In this document: piece after piece, positions 51,094 through 61,055 of the stretch
How the letters are laid out: every line of letters begins with the position of its first letter
Position numbering within the stretch: the stretch's first letter is position 1
Assembly (NCBI GenBank): GCA_902592985.1
Contig: CACJGR010000002.1
Coordinates: 1 to 64,000 of the forward strand
From: an uncultured Pelagibacteraceae bacterium
GTDB lineage: Bacteria; Pseudomonadota; Alphaproteobacteria; Pelagibacterales; Pelagibacteraceae
Direction: 5' to 3'
DNA: 64,000 nt
Position numbers and translations under genes: made by a program
Notes under the pieces: model-generated
Seen by the model: only the letters and a program-made list of their open reading frames with translations
Databases searched by the model: none
What the model was told of the DNA's origin: nothing

Positions 51094-51471
51094 ATGATTA
51101 AACAAATACTAAGCGATAAGGTAGAAGAATACATAAAAAATAACCCTAAATCTGTATTACTTGATGTAAGAACTGAAGAAGAATGGAATGTTGATGGAAA
51201 ACCAGATGGTGAGAAAATTTCATTAAAAACCTATTTTTTAACAATACAATTTGCTGACAAAACTTTTAATCAAAATTTTATTGAAGATTTCAAAAAACTA
51301 AATATTCAAAAAGACTATAAAATATTAACCATGTGTATGGGTGGTGTTAGATCCCAAGCTGCTGCAGAACTTTTAATAAAAGAAGGTTTTAATTGTGTAA
51401 ATATTTCAGATGGTTTTTTGGGTAATTCTGAAAATCCAGGTTGGAAAAATTCAGGTTTATCGAGTAAATAA
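51094..51471 (+). CDS. Rhodanese-like sulfurtransferase
   Basis: A 125-residue single-domain rhodanese. LLDVRTEEEWNVDGKPDG carries the conserved Asp-Val-Arg, and the active loop is MCMGGVRSQAAAELL, with the sulfur-accepting Cys near residue 83. The loop has the six-residue form of true sulfurtransferases. It lies 28 bases after bhmT and could be in the same riboswitch-controlled transcript, suggesting a role in sulfur amino acid metabolism. Confidence 0.87.
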   Translation: MIKQILSDKVEEYIKNNPKSVLLDVRTEEEWNVDGKPDGEKISLKTYFLTIQFADKTFNQNFIEDFKKLNIQKDYKILTMCMGGVRSQAAAELLIKEGFNCVNISDGFLGNSENPGWKNSGLSSK

Positions 51472-51484
51472 AAAATAGCAAATT

Positions 51485-52039
51485 TTATTGCGAATAAGGT
51501 TTCCTAGAAAATATTTTTTTTACAAAAGGCTCAAATTCTTTTAAAGATAAGGATTTAAAATTTGGATCAAAAGATTTTTGATCCCAATTCCCACAGAAAT
51601 CTATAGTATCCTTATAGTATTTGTGTCCTTTATATTTATCTCTTTGATCTCTATTACCACCTAAGTGGTGGGCATAGTAATACATCTGAAATTCACCATG
51701 TTTCTCGATTATCCAGTGTGTTTTTTCACTCACATAAGGTTTAAGAACTGAACCAGCATATTCTGAATGATTTAATGGAGCTAGCTCGTCTCCAATGTCA
51801 TGAAATAGTGTAGCAACAATCATTTCATCGTCAGCTTTGTCATTTAATGCACGAGTTGCTGACTGTAAAGAATGTTCTAATCTAGTTATTTTATAACCTT
51901 CTAAAGTATTACTTAGTCCACTCATAAATTTCATTAGTCTATCAGCAGTACCTTCAATGAATTTTTTTTCATGTTTATCTAACAAAAGATAATCTTCTTT
52001 AGAGCCATTTTTCATCTCTGTAAAATTTACTGATTTCAT
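51485..52039 (-). CDS. HD-domain protein
   Basis: A 184-residue HD-superfamily protein with metal ligands in LEHSLQSATRA (His), ATLFHDIGDEL (His-Asp), NHSEYAG (His) and IEKHGEFQMYYYAHHLG (His). A later NWDQKSFDP resembles the final acidic ligand of the PhnZ-related branch. Unlike the HD protein at 15116, the Tyr-x-x-Glu pair at the PhnZ spacing is missing: the residue seven before the first His is Tyr, and the one ten before is Leu. So oxygenase activity is less likely. It lies two bases upstream of purF's stop. Function unknown. Confidence 0.75.
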   Translation of the reverse strand: MKSVNFTEMKNGSKEDYLLLDKHEKKFIEGTADRLMKFMSGLSNTLEGYKITRLEHSLQSATRALNDKADDEMIVATLFHDIGDELAPLNHSEYAGSVLKPYVSEKTHWIIEKHGEFQMYYYAHHLGGNRDQRDKYKGHKYYKDTIDFCGNWDQKSFDPNFKSLSLKEFEPFVKKIFSRKPYSQ

Positions 52040-52041
52040 AT

Positions 52042-53523
52042 TTAATTGTTAGAAGCTGTACTTAATAAAGATAACTGAGTTATTTTATCATCTCCTAGAT
52101 TGTCAATTGGTTTGACCGGGTACTCTCCAGTAAAATAGTGGTCTGTAAGTTGAGGATAAGTATCATTTCTTTTATCAAATCCCATTGCTCTATACATTCC
52201 ATCAATAGATAAAAATTTTAATGATTTTGCGTTAATATACTTACAAATTTCATCATTTGTTTTATTTGCAGCTAAAAGTTCTTTTTTTGTAGGCGTATCA
52301 ACTCCATAAAAATCAGGAAACTTTATTTCTGGAGAAGCAATTCTAACATGGACTTCTTTGGCACCAGCATCATAAAGCATTTTTACAATTTTGTGAGAAG
52401 TAGTTCCTCTTACGAGAGAATCATCAACTAAAATAATTTTCTTATTTTTAATTGATGATTTATTGGCATTTAATTTTAATTTAACTCCTAAACTTCTTAT
52501 TTTTTGAGCTGGTTCAATAAAAGTTCTTCCAACATAATGGTTTCTTATTATACCAAGTTCAAATTTTTTACCTACATGTTGACTATAGCCAATCGCAGCT
52601 GCATTTCCAGAATCTGGAACAGGCACTATCAAATCTCCTTCTACGTTTGCTTCTTTAGCAAGTTCATTACCAAAATTCTTTCTATATTCATAAGCACATT
52701 TTCCATTAAGAATACTGTCAGGTCTTGCAAAATAAATATATTCAAAAACACATGGTCTGGTTTTTTTAATTGGAAAAGGTTTAATACTTTTTAACTCATC
52801 ATTTTCGATATAAACAATTTCTCCATTTTCTACATCTCTAATAAATTTTGCTCCTATTATATCTAATGCACAAGTTTCTGATGCAAAAACATACGAATTC
52901 TTTAATTTCCCAACTACTAAAGGTCTTATTCCAAAAGGATCTCTTACTCCAATTAATGTGTATTGTGTAAGCATCACTAAGGCGTAGCCTCCTTGAATTT
53001 GAAATAGCGCATCGACTACTTTATCAATTGTCTTATTTCTTTTTGATTTTGCAATTAATTGGACGATTGTTTCTGTATCAGATGTTGTGTGAAAAATTGC
53101 GCCATCTTCAACTAACTTAGTTCTTAGAGTAATTGCATTTGTTAAATTACCATTATGCGCAACTCCAATTCCACCAGCATTAGTATCTGCAAAAAAAGGT
53201 TGTACATTTCTTATTGTTGTTCCACCAGTAGTGCTATATCGATTATGGCCTATAGCGTAATTACCAGGTAAATTTTTTAATACTTTTTCTTTATTGAAGT
53301 TATCACCAACCAACCCAAATCTTTTTTCTGAATGATATTTTTTACCATCAAAAGAAACTATACCACAGCCTTCCTGTCCTCTGTGTTGTAAAGCATGTAG
53401 GCCTAGAGCCACAAGAGTAGATGCATCAGAACTATTACTAATTCCAAAAACACCACATTCTTCTTTTATTTTTGGGTTATATCTCTTCAATCTTTTCTTT
53501 AGATTCTTTATATTTTTTTTCAT
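52042..53523 (-). CDS. purF: Amidophosphoribosyltransferase (purine synthesis, first step)
   Basis: This 493-residue enzyme converts PRPP and glutamine to phosphoribosylamine. The N-terminal nucleophile C23 follows a short propeptide (KIKEECGVFGI) that must be removed. HALQHRGQEGCGI, GHNRYSTTG and the PRPP loop KKIILVDDSLVRGTTS are all typical. The start chosen overlaps cvpA by 47 bases; a TTG 11 codons further on would shorten this and cannot be excluded. The cvpA-purF pair is a widely conserved arrangement. Confidence 0.95.
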   Translation of the reverse strand: MKKNIKNLKKRLKRYNPKIKEECGVFGISNSSDASTLVALGLHALQHRGQEGCGIVSFDGKKYHSEKRFGLVGDNFNKEKVLKNLPGNYAIGHNRYSTTGGTTIRNVQPFFADTNAGGIGVAHNGNLTNAITLRTKLVEDGAIFHTTSDTETIVQLIAKSKRNKTIDKVVDALFQIQGGYALVMLTQYTLIGVRDPFGIRPLVVGKLKNSYVFASETCALDIIGAKFIRDVENGEIVYIENDELKSIKPFPIKKTRPCVFEYIYFARPDSILNGKCAYEYRKNFGNELAKEANVEGDLIVPVPDSGNAAAIGYSQHVGKKFELGIIRNHYVGRTFIEPAQKIRSLGVKLKLNANKSSIKNKKIILVDDSLVRGTTSHKIVKMLYDAGAKEVHVRIASPEIKFPDFYGVDTPTKKELLAANKTNDEICKYINAKSLKFLSIDGMYRAMGFDKRNDTYPQLTDHYFTGEYPVKPIDNLGDDKITQLSLLSTASNN

Positions 53524-54022
53524 TTGGGAATTCTTTAACTAGATAATTACTACCTTTTTTAACATATGGAAAGCTCAATGATTTATTAATACTTAATGGC
53601 CAATTTTTATGATTATAGAATATATTTACAGTTGCAAATATACATACACAAATAATATAACTTCTTATAAATCCAAAAAAGAATCCGAAAATTGTATCAA
53701 CTTTCCCAAGGCCAGAATATTTAACAGCTTTATTTATTCCTTTGTTGATCATCAATATTACAAAAATGACTAAAACAAAAATTGAAACTCCTAAAACAAT
53801 ATCTAGCACATATTCATTATCAATTACGTCTTTTACATAAGGTTTTGTTCTAGGGAAAATCACAAGTGTTATAACATAAGCTAACAACCATTTAGAAGCA
53901 GCCAGTATACTTAATATAAAACCATTTCTAGAGCATTTAATTAGAGAAAGAACTGTAAAAAAAATATAAATTAAGTCAAATTCAGAAATTTCATTGTAAA
54001 AGTTTTTTAAAATTTCTAACAC
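53477..54022 (-). CDS. cvpA: CvpA family membrane protein
   Basis: A 181-residue protein with four membrane helices and the CvpA pattern: DLIYIFFTVLSLIKCSRNGF near the N-terminus and GLGKVDTIFGFFFGFIRSYI in helix 4. CvpA-like proteins are linked to envelope integrity and colicin V production, and the gene commonly precedes purF. The C-terminal tail is lysine/glutamate-rich and its codons overlap the start of purF. It also abuts the RND gene by sharing one base. Confidence 0.88.
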   Translation of the reverse strand: MLEILKNFYNEISEFDLIYIFFTVLSLIKCSRNGFILSILAASKWLLAYVITLVIFPRTKPYVKDVIDNEYVLDIVLGVSIFVLVIFVILMINKGINKAVKYSGLGKVDTIFGFFFGFIRSYIICVCIFATVNIFYNHKNWPLSINKSLSFPYVKKGSNYLVKEFPNEKKYKESKEKIEEI

Positions 54023-56415
54023 TAATTAATTTTTGTATTAAATGGTTTAGTGATCAGTATTAGCGCAGGTAAAAGAGTTAAAACAGAAATCATTGCTAAC
54101 AACATAGCTATACCAGTAAACACTCCAAAATAAATAGTTGGAATAAAATTAGAAAAAACTAAAATTGAAAAACCAAAAACAATGGTAATAGAAGTGTTAA
54201 GTATTGCGATACCGACTGTTGAGTGACATAATTTTAAAGTATTTTCATAATCATACGTTTTGCCAAACTCTTCTTTAAATCTATAAATATAGTGAATACT
54301 ATTATCAACTGCTATACCAATAGTAATAGCAGCAATAGTTATGGTCATCATGTCAAGTGGTATTCCAAGCAATCCTATTATTCCTAAAATAAAGAATGCA
54401 GCAATAAAGTTTGGAACTACACCAATTAAAGATAATTTAATATTTTTGAACAATATTAAAAACATTAAAAAAATTCCTATCATAACAAAACCTAAAGTTA
54501 GTATTTGAGATTTAAATAAACTTTGCAAAAGGTTGTTAAATAAGATTAAAACTCCTGCCAATTTAAATTCTTCATTTTTAAAACCAAGTTTATTTTCTAG
54601 ATCGTATTGAATTTTATTTATTAAATCGTTTCTTCTTAAATTTTTTTCTGAATCTTTAATTCTTAAACTTATTCTCGCTTCATTATCTTCAATTGAGATA
54701 TAAGGGTCGACAATCTCTTTTTTTATATTGTCCGGAATCTTAGTGTAAAGAACTCCCATTTCTAAACTTCCAAGTGGTTCATTGTTGTTTAATTGAGTTG
54801 CTACCTGAATAATTGAAGAAAAAGATAAAACCTTTCCAATAAAAGGCAATTCTTCTAGATAATTATGAACTTTTTCGATTTTTTCAATTTTATCTTTTGT
54901 AAACCAGTATTTTCTATCATCTTGCTCCTCTTCATCACCCCAATCTTCGAACTCATCATCATTAGTTTCTGTTATATTTTTTTGTGTAGATGGAAATTTT
55001 AAAATTATCTCAAGTGGAGTAGTACCTCCTAATTTATCATCAATAAGCTTCATGCCTTTATAAATTTCAGTCTTTTTATTGAAATAATTAATAAAACTAT
55101 TTTCTACTTCTAATCTACTAATGCCCATTATACTTAAAACAACAACTAAACCTGTTACTGAAAAAATTGTTGTTTTATTTTTTATTGAAATTTTTCCAAA
55201 AAATTTAGTTATTTTTGAATTACTTTGTTCTTTGATAGTTGTTTTTTCTGAAGATAAAAAATTTAATATTGTTGGCAATAAAGTAAAAGTGATTATAAAT
55301 GATGTGATTAAACCTAAAGACATCATCCATCCAAAATCAATAATTGGTTTAATTTCACTAAAAATTAATGAAAGAAAAGCGCAAATTGTAGTTAAGACAG
55401 TGTAAATTATAGGCCAAAACATTTTTGAAGTTGTCATTAAAATTATTTTAGAGTTTTTTAAATCAGGATTGTTTTTTTTTAATTGCAAAAAACGTGTACT
55501 CATATGAATGTTCATTGCCATTGTTAAAATTAACATTAGAGCAATAAAGTTTGAGGATATTACTGTAACTTTCCAACCTAGCAGGCCAAGCAGACCTGTC
55601 ATAATTAAAACTGAAAAGAAGCAGCTACTTATTGGAACTATGATCCATACTATTTTTCTAAAAACAAACCAAAGTGTTGCAATGATAAATAATAAAACTC
55701 CTATACCAAAAACAATAATATCACTTTTAATAAATGTCATCATGTCGTCAGCAATCATAGGTATCCCGCCAAGATGAATTTTTCCTACTCCACTATAAGT
55801 TTTAATTATTTCTCTAATTTGAAGAATATTTTCGTGATTTTTTTTCTTTAAAGCATCTTTATAATTTTCAATTTCTTTTTTATTCTTTAATTTTTTTAAT
55901 TTTTCATCTTTTTTAAGATTAACAATAATTCCAGTAGTTTTTCCGTCTTCGCTTATTACAAAGTTTCTAAAAACTGGGCTGTTTAAAATTTCATTAAAAC
56001 CTCTTTCTTTATCAATACCTTCACTTTTTAAAGTGCTAAAATTTTTGAGTCGTTCGGTTAATGTTTCATCTGTACTATGTAATAACGGAATATCTAGTAG
56101 AGTTATAACACTGTGTACCCAGTCTAAGCTTTGAATTTTGTATTTTAAACTCAGAAGGTTATTCATTGAGCTTTCAGAAATCATGGCTTCTTTAGGAGTA
56201 TAAGTTAAAACTAAAAATTCTTTTGCTCCATATCTTTCTGTAACTTCACGCAAATATTTTAAATCTGGATCACCCTCAATTAAAAGAGTGTCAGAAGAAG
56301 CATCTAATCTAAAATTTTTAGAAAAATATCCAAATCCTAATAATGCAACAATTAAAAGTATAAAAATTGCTTTAGGTTTTTTAAGAACATTATTTTGATA
56401 TAAATGAGCAAACAT
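54022..56415 (-). CDS. RND superfamily transporter (MMPL/hydrophobe exporter type)
   Basis: A 797-residue inner-membrane protein with two matching halves, each one helix, a large periplasmic domain and a bundle of five helices. In the helix bundles the MAMNIHMSTRFLQLKK and AVDNSIHYIYRFKEEFGK segments (position of the sterol-sensing-type Asp) are characteristic of the COG1033 predicted exporters. Such proteins move lipids or hopanoids. No membrane fusion protein or outer-membrane channel is encoded nearby. It is transcribed after dnaB and before cvpA, with close spacing. Confidence 0.88.
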   Translation of the reverse strand: MFAHLYQNNVLKKPKAIFILLIVALLGFGYFSKNFRLDASSDTLLIEGDPDLKYLREVTERYGAKEFLVLTYTPKEAMISESSMNNLLSLKYKIQSLDWVHSVITLLDIPLLHSTDETLTERLKNFSTLKSEGIDKERGFNEILNSPVFRNFVISEDGKTTGIIVNLKKDEKLKKLKNKKEIENYKDALKKKNHENILQIREIIKTYSGVGKIHLGGIPMIADDMMTFIKSDIIVFGIGVLLFIIATLWFVFRKIVWIIVPISSCFFSVLIMTGLLGLLGWKVTVISSNFIALMLILTMAMNIHMSTRFLQLKKNNPDLKNSKIILMTTSKMFWPIIYTVLTTICAFLSLIFSEIKPIIDFGWMMSLGLITSFIITFTLLPTILNFLSSEKTTIKEQSNSKITKFFGKISIKNKTTIFSVTGLVVVLSIMGISRLEVENSFINYFNKKTEIYKGMKLIDDKLGGTTPLEIILKFPSTQKNITETNDDEFEDWGDEEEQDDRKYWFTKDKIEKIEKVHNYLEELPFIGKVLSFSSIIQVATQLNNNEPLGSLEMGVLYTKIPDNIKKEIVDPYISIEDNEARISLRIKDSEKNLRRNDLINKIQYDLENKLGFKNEEFKLAGVLILFNNLLQSLFKSQILTLGFVMIGIFLMFLILFKNIKLSLIGVVPNFIAAFFILGIIGLLGIPLDMMTITIAAITIGIAVDNSIHYIYRFKEEFGKTYDYENTLKLCHSTVGIAILNTSITIVFGFSILVFSNFIPTIYFGVFTGIAMLLAMISVLTLLPALILITKPFNTKIN

Positions 56416-56438
56416 TTAGTACCATTATATATTTTATA

Positions 56439-57857
56439 TTAGCTATTTTGAGTATCTTTAAATTTGGTAAACATTGCTTCAAATTCTAGCATTATATTTC
56501 CTGTTGGCCCATGTCTTTGTTTTCCAATAATTATTTCAGCTAAGTTTGATACTTCGTTCATTTTTGCTTGCCATTCTGCGTGCTCTACAGTTGCTGGTCT
56601 TGGTTCTTTTCTTTCTAAATAATATGCCTCTCTGTAAACAAACATTACAACATCTGCATCTTGCTCAATAGAGCCCGATTCTCTTAAGTCAGATAATTGA
56701 GGTTTTTTATCATCTCTTTGCTCTACCGCTCTAGATAATTGTGATAGTGCTAATACAGGAACAGACAGTTCTTTTGCTATAGCTTTTAAACCTTGTGTGA
56801 TTTCAGAAATTTCTTGGACTCTTCCATCTTTGTTATTTAATGAAGCTCTCATTAATTGGATATAATCAACCACAACCATATCTAAACCAAATAATCTTTT
56901 AATTCTTCTAGCTCTATTGCTTAATGCGGCAATACTAATTGCTGGAGTTTCATCAATATATAAGGGTAGTTCAGAAATATTTTTTGAAGCTTCGATAAAT
57001 TTATCAAATTGTTCTTCAGAAATTCTTCCTCTTCTTATGTCATTTGATTTTATTTTAGATTGTTCAGCCAAAATTCTTGTTGACAATTGTTCAGACGACA
57101 TCTCTAAAGAAAAAAATGCAATAGTTGATTTTTTACCATTAAGTTGGAGTTTTTGTGCTGCATTGAATGCAATATTTGTAGCTAAAGCTGTTTTACCCAT
57201 AGAAGGACGTCCAGCAATAATTATTAAATCTGACTTATGAAGGCCGCCGAGTCTATCATCTAAATCTCTTAACCCTGTCGGAACTCCAACAATTCCTTCC
57301 TCATTTTTATATGCGTTTGAAGCCATTTCAATTGTGGATTTCATAGCTTCATCAAATTTCACCAAAGAAGAATTAAATGAACCCTTCTCTGCAAGATCAA
57401 ATAATAATCTCTCAGAATTTTCTATAATATTTTGACCACTAACGTTGAGATCATTAAGTTTAGCTGAATCAATTGTAGTTTCTGATATTTTAATTAATTC
57501 TCTTCTAACAAACATGTCGTAAATAATTTTAGAGTATTCAATTGCTTGTCTTGATGAAGTAGAAAACTTTGTAACTTTAACTAAATATTCAGGAATATTT
57601 AGATCATCTTTTTCATTTTCAAAGTAATTTTTTAAAGTAATAGGGTTAGCAAGCATGCCTTTATAAATAAGATTTTCAATAGCAGAAAAAATTTTTTGGT
57701 GCATAGGATCGTAAAAATTAACATTTGAAATAATTATATTAATTTCATCAAATATTTCGTTTGATACTAATATTGATCCTAGTACCGCTTGTTCCGCTTC
57801 TATATTGTTGGGTAATTCTTTAAAGATATCTTTAACTACACTTAAGTTATTATTCAT
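56439..57857 (-). CDS. dnaB: Replicative DNA helicase
   Basis: This 472-residue protein is DnaB. The N-terminal domain starts with NIEAEQAVLGSILVSNE. The RecA-like domain has Walker A GRPSMGKTALATN (residues ~217-229), the Walker B region MVVVDYIQLMR and the DLRESGSIEQDADVV motif. It unwinds DNA at the fork as a hexamer loaded by DnaC or an analogue. No intein interrupts it. It lies 67 bases downstream of rplI on the same strand, a neighbourhood conserved in alphaproteobacteria. Confidence 0.97.
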   Translation of the reverse strand: MNNNLSVVKDIFKELPNNIEAEQAVLGSILVSNEIFDEINIIISNVNFYDPMHQKIFSAIENLIYKGMLANPITLKNYFENEKDDLNIPEYLVKVTKFSTSSRQAIEYSKIIYDMFVRRELIKISETTIDSAKLNDLNVSGQNIIENSERLLFDLAEKGSFNSSLVKFDEAMKSTIEMASNAYKNEEGIVGVPTGLRDLDDRLGGLHKSDLIIIAGRPSMGKTALATNIAFNAAQKLQLNGKKSTIAFFSLEMSSEQLSTRILAEQSKIKSNDIRRGRISEEQFDKFIEASKNISELPLYIDETPAISIAALSNRARRIKRLFGLDMVVVDYIQLMRASLNNKDGRVQEISEITQGLKAIAKELSVPVLALSQLSRAVEQRDDKKPQLSDLRESGSIEQDADVVMFVYREAYYLERKEPRPATVEHAEWQAKMNEVSNLAEIIIGKQRHGPTGNIMLEFEAMFTKFKDTQNS

Positions 57858-57924
57858 ATTTAAATGTTATATGAAAAAAATTTAAATCAAATAATAAAAA
57901 TCTACTGGGGAAAAAATTGTATAA

Positions 57925-58383
57925 TTAATGAACAGCTTCAGCTTCAATTACTTTTATAGATATTTCAGCTTGAATTTCAGAATGTAAGTTTATTTTAACT
58001 TTAAATGTACCGAGCTCTTTAATTTCTTTTGTTGGTTGAATCAATAAAGGTTTTATATCTAGTTTTAATGCATCTAAAATTATTTTTGAAATCTCAGTTG
58101 GTTTTACAGATCCATATAATTCATTATTTTCAGTACTTAATTTTTTAACTGAAAATATTTTACCATTAATTTTTTCAAAAATTTGTTTTGCATCTTTTTT
58201 CTTTTCCAAGTCTTTTTTCCCCAGGTCTAATTTAATTTTTTCAACTTCTTTAATATTTTCTTTTGATGCATAAAGAGCTTTTTTTTTAGCTATTAAATAA
58301 TTTCTAGCAAAACCTCTTTTAACATTAATTACATCTCCAATTGATCCAATTTTTCTTAAGTTTTCTAATAAGATTATTTTCAT
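57925..58383 (-). CDS. rplI: 50S ribosomal protein L9
   Basis: A 152-residue L9 with the expected N-terminal RNA-binding domain (MKIILLENLRKIGSIGDVINVKRGFARNYL pattern), the long connecting helix rich in Lys and Glu, and a C-terminal domain (residues ~80-150). Its start directly follows rpsR by one base. The order rpsF-rpsR-rplI is near universal. Confidence 0.97.
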   Translation of the reverse strand: MKIILLENLRKIGSIGDVINVKRGFARNYLIAKKKALYASKENIKEVEKIKLDLGKKDLEKKKDAKQIFEKINGKIFSVKKLSTENNELYGSVKPTEISKIILDALKLDIKPLLIQPTKEIKELGTFKVKINLHSEIQAEISIKVIEAEAVH

Positions 58384-58659
58384 TTAAATTAATGCTAAAT
58401 TTCTTGCTCTTTTAATTGAAATTGATAGTTCTCTTTGTTTCTTTTGGCAAATGTTAGTAATTCTTGATGGTAATATTTTTCCATTCTCGGAAATATATTT
58501 TTTTAATAATTTTATATTTTTATAGTCAATTGTTGGTGCTCCTTTTACTGAAAGTGGACATGATTTTTTAAATTTGTATTTATTACTTTGAAATATACTT
58601 AGTTTTGCAAAATTGCTTTGTTTGTTTTTTTTATTTTGTGTTTTTTTTCTTTTTATCAT
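58384..58659 (-). CDS. rpsR: 30S ribosomal protein S18
   Basis: A 91-residue S18 with the family segments [20 protein letters not shown] and [21 protein letters not shown]. The N-terminal ~20 residues are a lysine- and asparagine-rich extension. It sits between rpsF (two bases away) and rplI. It binds S6 in the small subunit. Confidence 0.96.
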   Translation of the reverse strand: MIKRKKTQNKKNKQSNFAKLSIFQSNKYKFKKSCPLSVKGAPTIDYKNIKLLKKYISENGKILPSRITNICQKKQRELSISIKRARNLALI

Positions 58660-58661
58660 AA

Positions 58662-59009
58662 TTAATTTTTACTTTTTTTTTCTTTTTCTTCATTTTTTAA
58701 AAAATAATTTGCTTCAAGATCAAATTTTTTAACTTTTACAGTCAAGTATCTCAGTAGGTTTTGATCAATACTTTCATTTTTTTCTAATTCTTTAATAATT
58801 TTTCCACTACCTTTAATCTTAAAATGTATGTAGTTAGCTTTTTTATTTTTTTTAATAATGTAAGATAAGTTAAGCAGCCCCCAATTTTCAGTTTGTACTA
58901 TATTTCCATCATTTTTTTCTACAATTTTTGAATATTTTTCAGTTAATTTCTTAATTTGACTAGGACTGGTGTCTTGCTTCACTACTATTGTATGTTCATA
59001 TAAATTCAT
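58662..59009 (-). CDS. rpsF: 30S ribosomal protein S6
   Basis: A 115-residue S6 with the start [20 protein letters not shown] and the [20 protein letters not shown] strand that contacts S18. The last ~15 residues are a charged tail. It is the first gene of the leftward rpsF-rpsR-rplI-dnaB unit, diverging from fabD. A TATAAT -10 box for it is at 59047-59042 on the minus strand. Confidence 0.96.
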   Translation of the reverse strand: MNLYEHTIVVKQDTSPSQIKKLTEKYSKIVEKNDGNIVQTENWGLLNLSYIIKKNKKANYIHFKIKGSGKIIKELEKNESIDQNLLRYLTVKVKKFDLEANYFLKNEEKEKKSKN

Positions 59010-59052
59010 ATTTGATCTTTTATAAAAAAAAAGGATATACTATTATAATTCT

Positions 59053-59080
59053 TTGATTACAACACTTAAAAGCATAATAA
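59053..59080 (+). promoter_or_regulatory. Candidate promoter of the fabD operon
   Basis: TTGATT (59053-59058) and TAATAA (59075-59080) are 16 bases apart, ending 16 bases before the fabD ATG. The match is moderate; the 87-base divergent gap also has to hold the rpsF promoter. Confidence 0.35.
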
Positions 59081-59096
59081 AATTTTAAATATTTAA

Positions 59097-60029
59097 ATGT
59101 TTTCAGTAATTTTTCCAGGACAGGGTTCTCAATTAGTCGGTATGAGCAAAGAACTTCACGCAAAGTTTGATACAGTTAAAAAACTTTTTAATGAAGCTGA
59201 CCAAATATTAGATTTTTCAATATCTAATTTAATTTTAGAAGGACCAAAGGATCAACTAGATTTAACTGAAAATACACAGCCTGCAATTTTTTTAGTTGGA
59301 TATTCAATATTTCAACTATTAAAAAAAGAGTTCAAATTAGATTTAAACAAAGCTAACTTTTTTGCTGGACATTCTTTAGGAGAATATACAGCTCTAGCTT
59401 CAGCTGAAGCATTGAGCTTCTCAGATACATTAAAAATTTTAAAAATTAGAGGAAATGCTATGCAAAGTGCAGTTCCAAAAGGTGAAGGTGGAATGGTAGC
59501 TGTTTTAGGATCTAATATAGAACAGATAGAAAAAATTATTGAAGAAAATAAAGATAAATATGAATGTTTTATAGCTAATGATAATTCTAACGGCCAACTG
59601 GTAGTTAGTGGAAATATTGACAATATAGATAAATTTATTTTGGATTTAAAATCTAGTAGTATTAAAAATATTAAACTGCCAGTGAGCGCACCTTTTCATT
59701 GTAAACTAATGAAAAAAGCCACAGATATAATGACTAAAGAAATTACAAAGTTAGAATTTAAAGATCCTAAGAATATCTTAATTTCAAATGTTACCGGCAA
59801 AGAAGTCACCAATGCATCCTTACTAAAAGATTTATTAATTAAACAAATTGAAAGTAGGGTACGTTGGAGAGAAAGTGTAATGTTAATGATAAATAGAGGC
59901 GTTAATGAATTTATAGAAATTGGACCAGGTAAAGTTTTGTCAGGATTGATTAAAAGAATTGACAAAAGTGTAAAAGTTAGTGCAATAAATATTGAAGAAG
60001 ATATAAGGTTAATAAATATTAATGATTAA
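59097..60029 (+). CDS. fabD: Malonyl-CoA:ACP transacylase
   Basis: This 310-residue enzyme loads malonyl groups onto acyl carrier protein. Signatures are FPGQGSQLVGMSKEL at the N-terminus, the active serine in FAGHSLGEYTALA (near residue 93) and the histidine in VSAPFHCKLM. Family length is normal. It overlaps fabG by eight bases, starting the fatty-acid unit fabD-fabG-acpP. Confidence 0.96.
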   Translation: MFSVIFPGQGSQLVGMSKELHAKFDTVKKLFNEADQILDFSISNLILEGPKDQLDLTENTQPAIFLVGYSIFQLLKKEFKLDLNKANFFAGHSLGEYTALASAEALSFSDTLKILKIRGNAMQSAVPKGEGGMVAVLGSNIEQIEKIIEENKDKYECFIANDNSNGQLVVSGNIDNIDKFILDLKSSSIKNIKLPVSAPFHCKLMKKATDIMTKEITKLEFKDPKNILISNVTGKEVTNASLLKDLLIKQIESRVRWRESVMLMINRGVNEFIEIGPGKVLSGLIKRIDKSVKVSAINIEEDIRLININD

Positions 60030-60756
60030 TTTTAAAGATAAAAAAATATTGATTACTGGAGCTACTGGAGGAATAGGAAAAGCGTTAGTAAAAAAATTTT
60101 TATCTTTAGATGGCAAAGTTCTTGCCACAGGTACTAAAATCGAAAAATTAGAAGCTTTAAAAAAAGAATTTCCAAAAGTTAATACTTTAAAATTTGATAT
60201 CTCAGATCATCCAAAGATAGAAGAATTTATAGAAAATGTTTCATCACAATTATCTGGTTTAGACATTTTAGTTAATAATGCAGGGATAAATATAGACAAC
60301 TTATCATTAAGAATGAAAGACGAAGAATGGAAAAAAGTAATTGATGTAAACTTAGGATCAACATTTTTTTTATGCAAATATGGAATAAAAAAAATGCTTA
60401 AAAATAAGTATGGAAGAGTGGTAAATATAACTTCTATAGTGGGTCATACAGGAAATTTAGGACAATCAAATTATTCTGCTTCTAAAGCGGGAATTATTGC
60501 TATGTCAAAAAGTTTGGCAATTGAATATGCAAAAAAAAATATCACAATTAATTGTGTTTCGCCTGGTTTTATTCAATCGAAAATGACAGACAATATTGTT
60601 GAAAGTATCAAAGCGGTATTAACATCGAGAATTCCTATGTCCAAGCTTGGAACTGGAGAAGATGTATCAAATACTGTTGCCTTTTTATCCTCTGATGCTG
60701 CTTCATATATTACAGGTGAAACAATACATGTTAATGGCGGCATGTATATGGCTTGA
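60022..60756 (+). CDS. fabG: 3-oxoacyl-ACP reductase
   Basis: This 244-residue short-chain dehydrogenase performs the NADPH-dependent reduction in fatty acid elongation. It has the TGATGGIGKALVKKF nucleotide site, NNAGIN, and the catalytic Ser in NITSIVG with YSASKAG (Tyr and Lys near 150). The tail FLSSDAASYITGETIHVNGG is typical of FabG. It is co-translated with fabD and followed by acpP after 49 bases. Confidence 0.96.
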   Translation: MINFKDKKILITGATGGIGKALVKKFLSLDGKVLATGTKIEKLEALKKEFPKVNTLKFDISDHPKIEEFIENVSSQLSGLDILVNNAGINIDNLSLRMKDEEWKKVIDVNLGSTFFLCKYGIKKMLKNKYGRVVNITSIVGHTGNLGQSNYSASKAGIIAMSKSLAIEYAKKNITINCVSPGFIQSKMTDNIVESIKAVLTSRIPMSKLGTGEDVSNTVAFLSSDAASYITGETIHVNGGMYMA

Positions 60757-60805
60757 CAAAACTACTTTTTAATCTAATAACAAAATATAACAAAAAGGAA
60801 TAATT

Positions 60806-61045
60806 ATGTCACAAGATGTTTCAAGCAAAGTTAAAAAAATTGTTGCAGATCATTTAGGCATTGATGAAGCTAAAGTAACCGAAGAATCTAGTTTTATAGA
60901 TGATCTTGGCGCTGATAGTTTAGATACAGTTGAATTGGTTATGGCCTTTGAAGAGGAATTTGGTTCGGAAATTTCTGATAGTGAAGCAGAAAAAATTTTA
61001 ACTGTAGGTGACGCAATTAAATTTATTGAGAGTAAAAGTAATTAG
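60806..61045 (+). CDS. acpP: Acyl carrier protein
   Basis: A 79-residue acidic protein with the phosphopantetheine serine in [19 protein letters not shown] (near residue 37). It has its own good ribosome binding site (AAAAAGGAAT, eight bases before the ATG), as expected for a highly made protein. The usual next gene, fabF, is absent; gmk follows after ten bases. Confidence 0.97.
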   Translation: MSQDVSSKVKKIVADHLGIDEAKVTEESSFIDDLGADSLDTVELVMAFEEEFGSEISDSEAEKILTVGDAIKFIESKSN

Positions 61046-61055
61046 CTAATATTAA

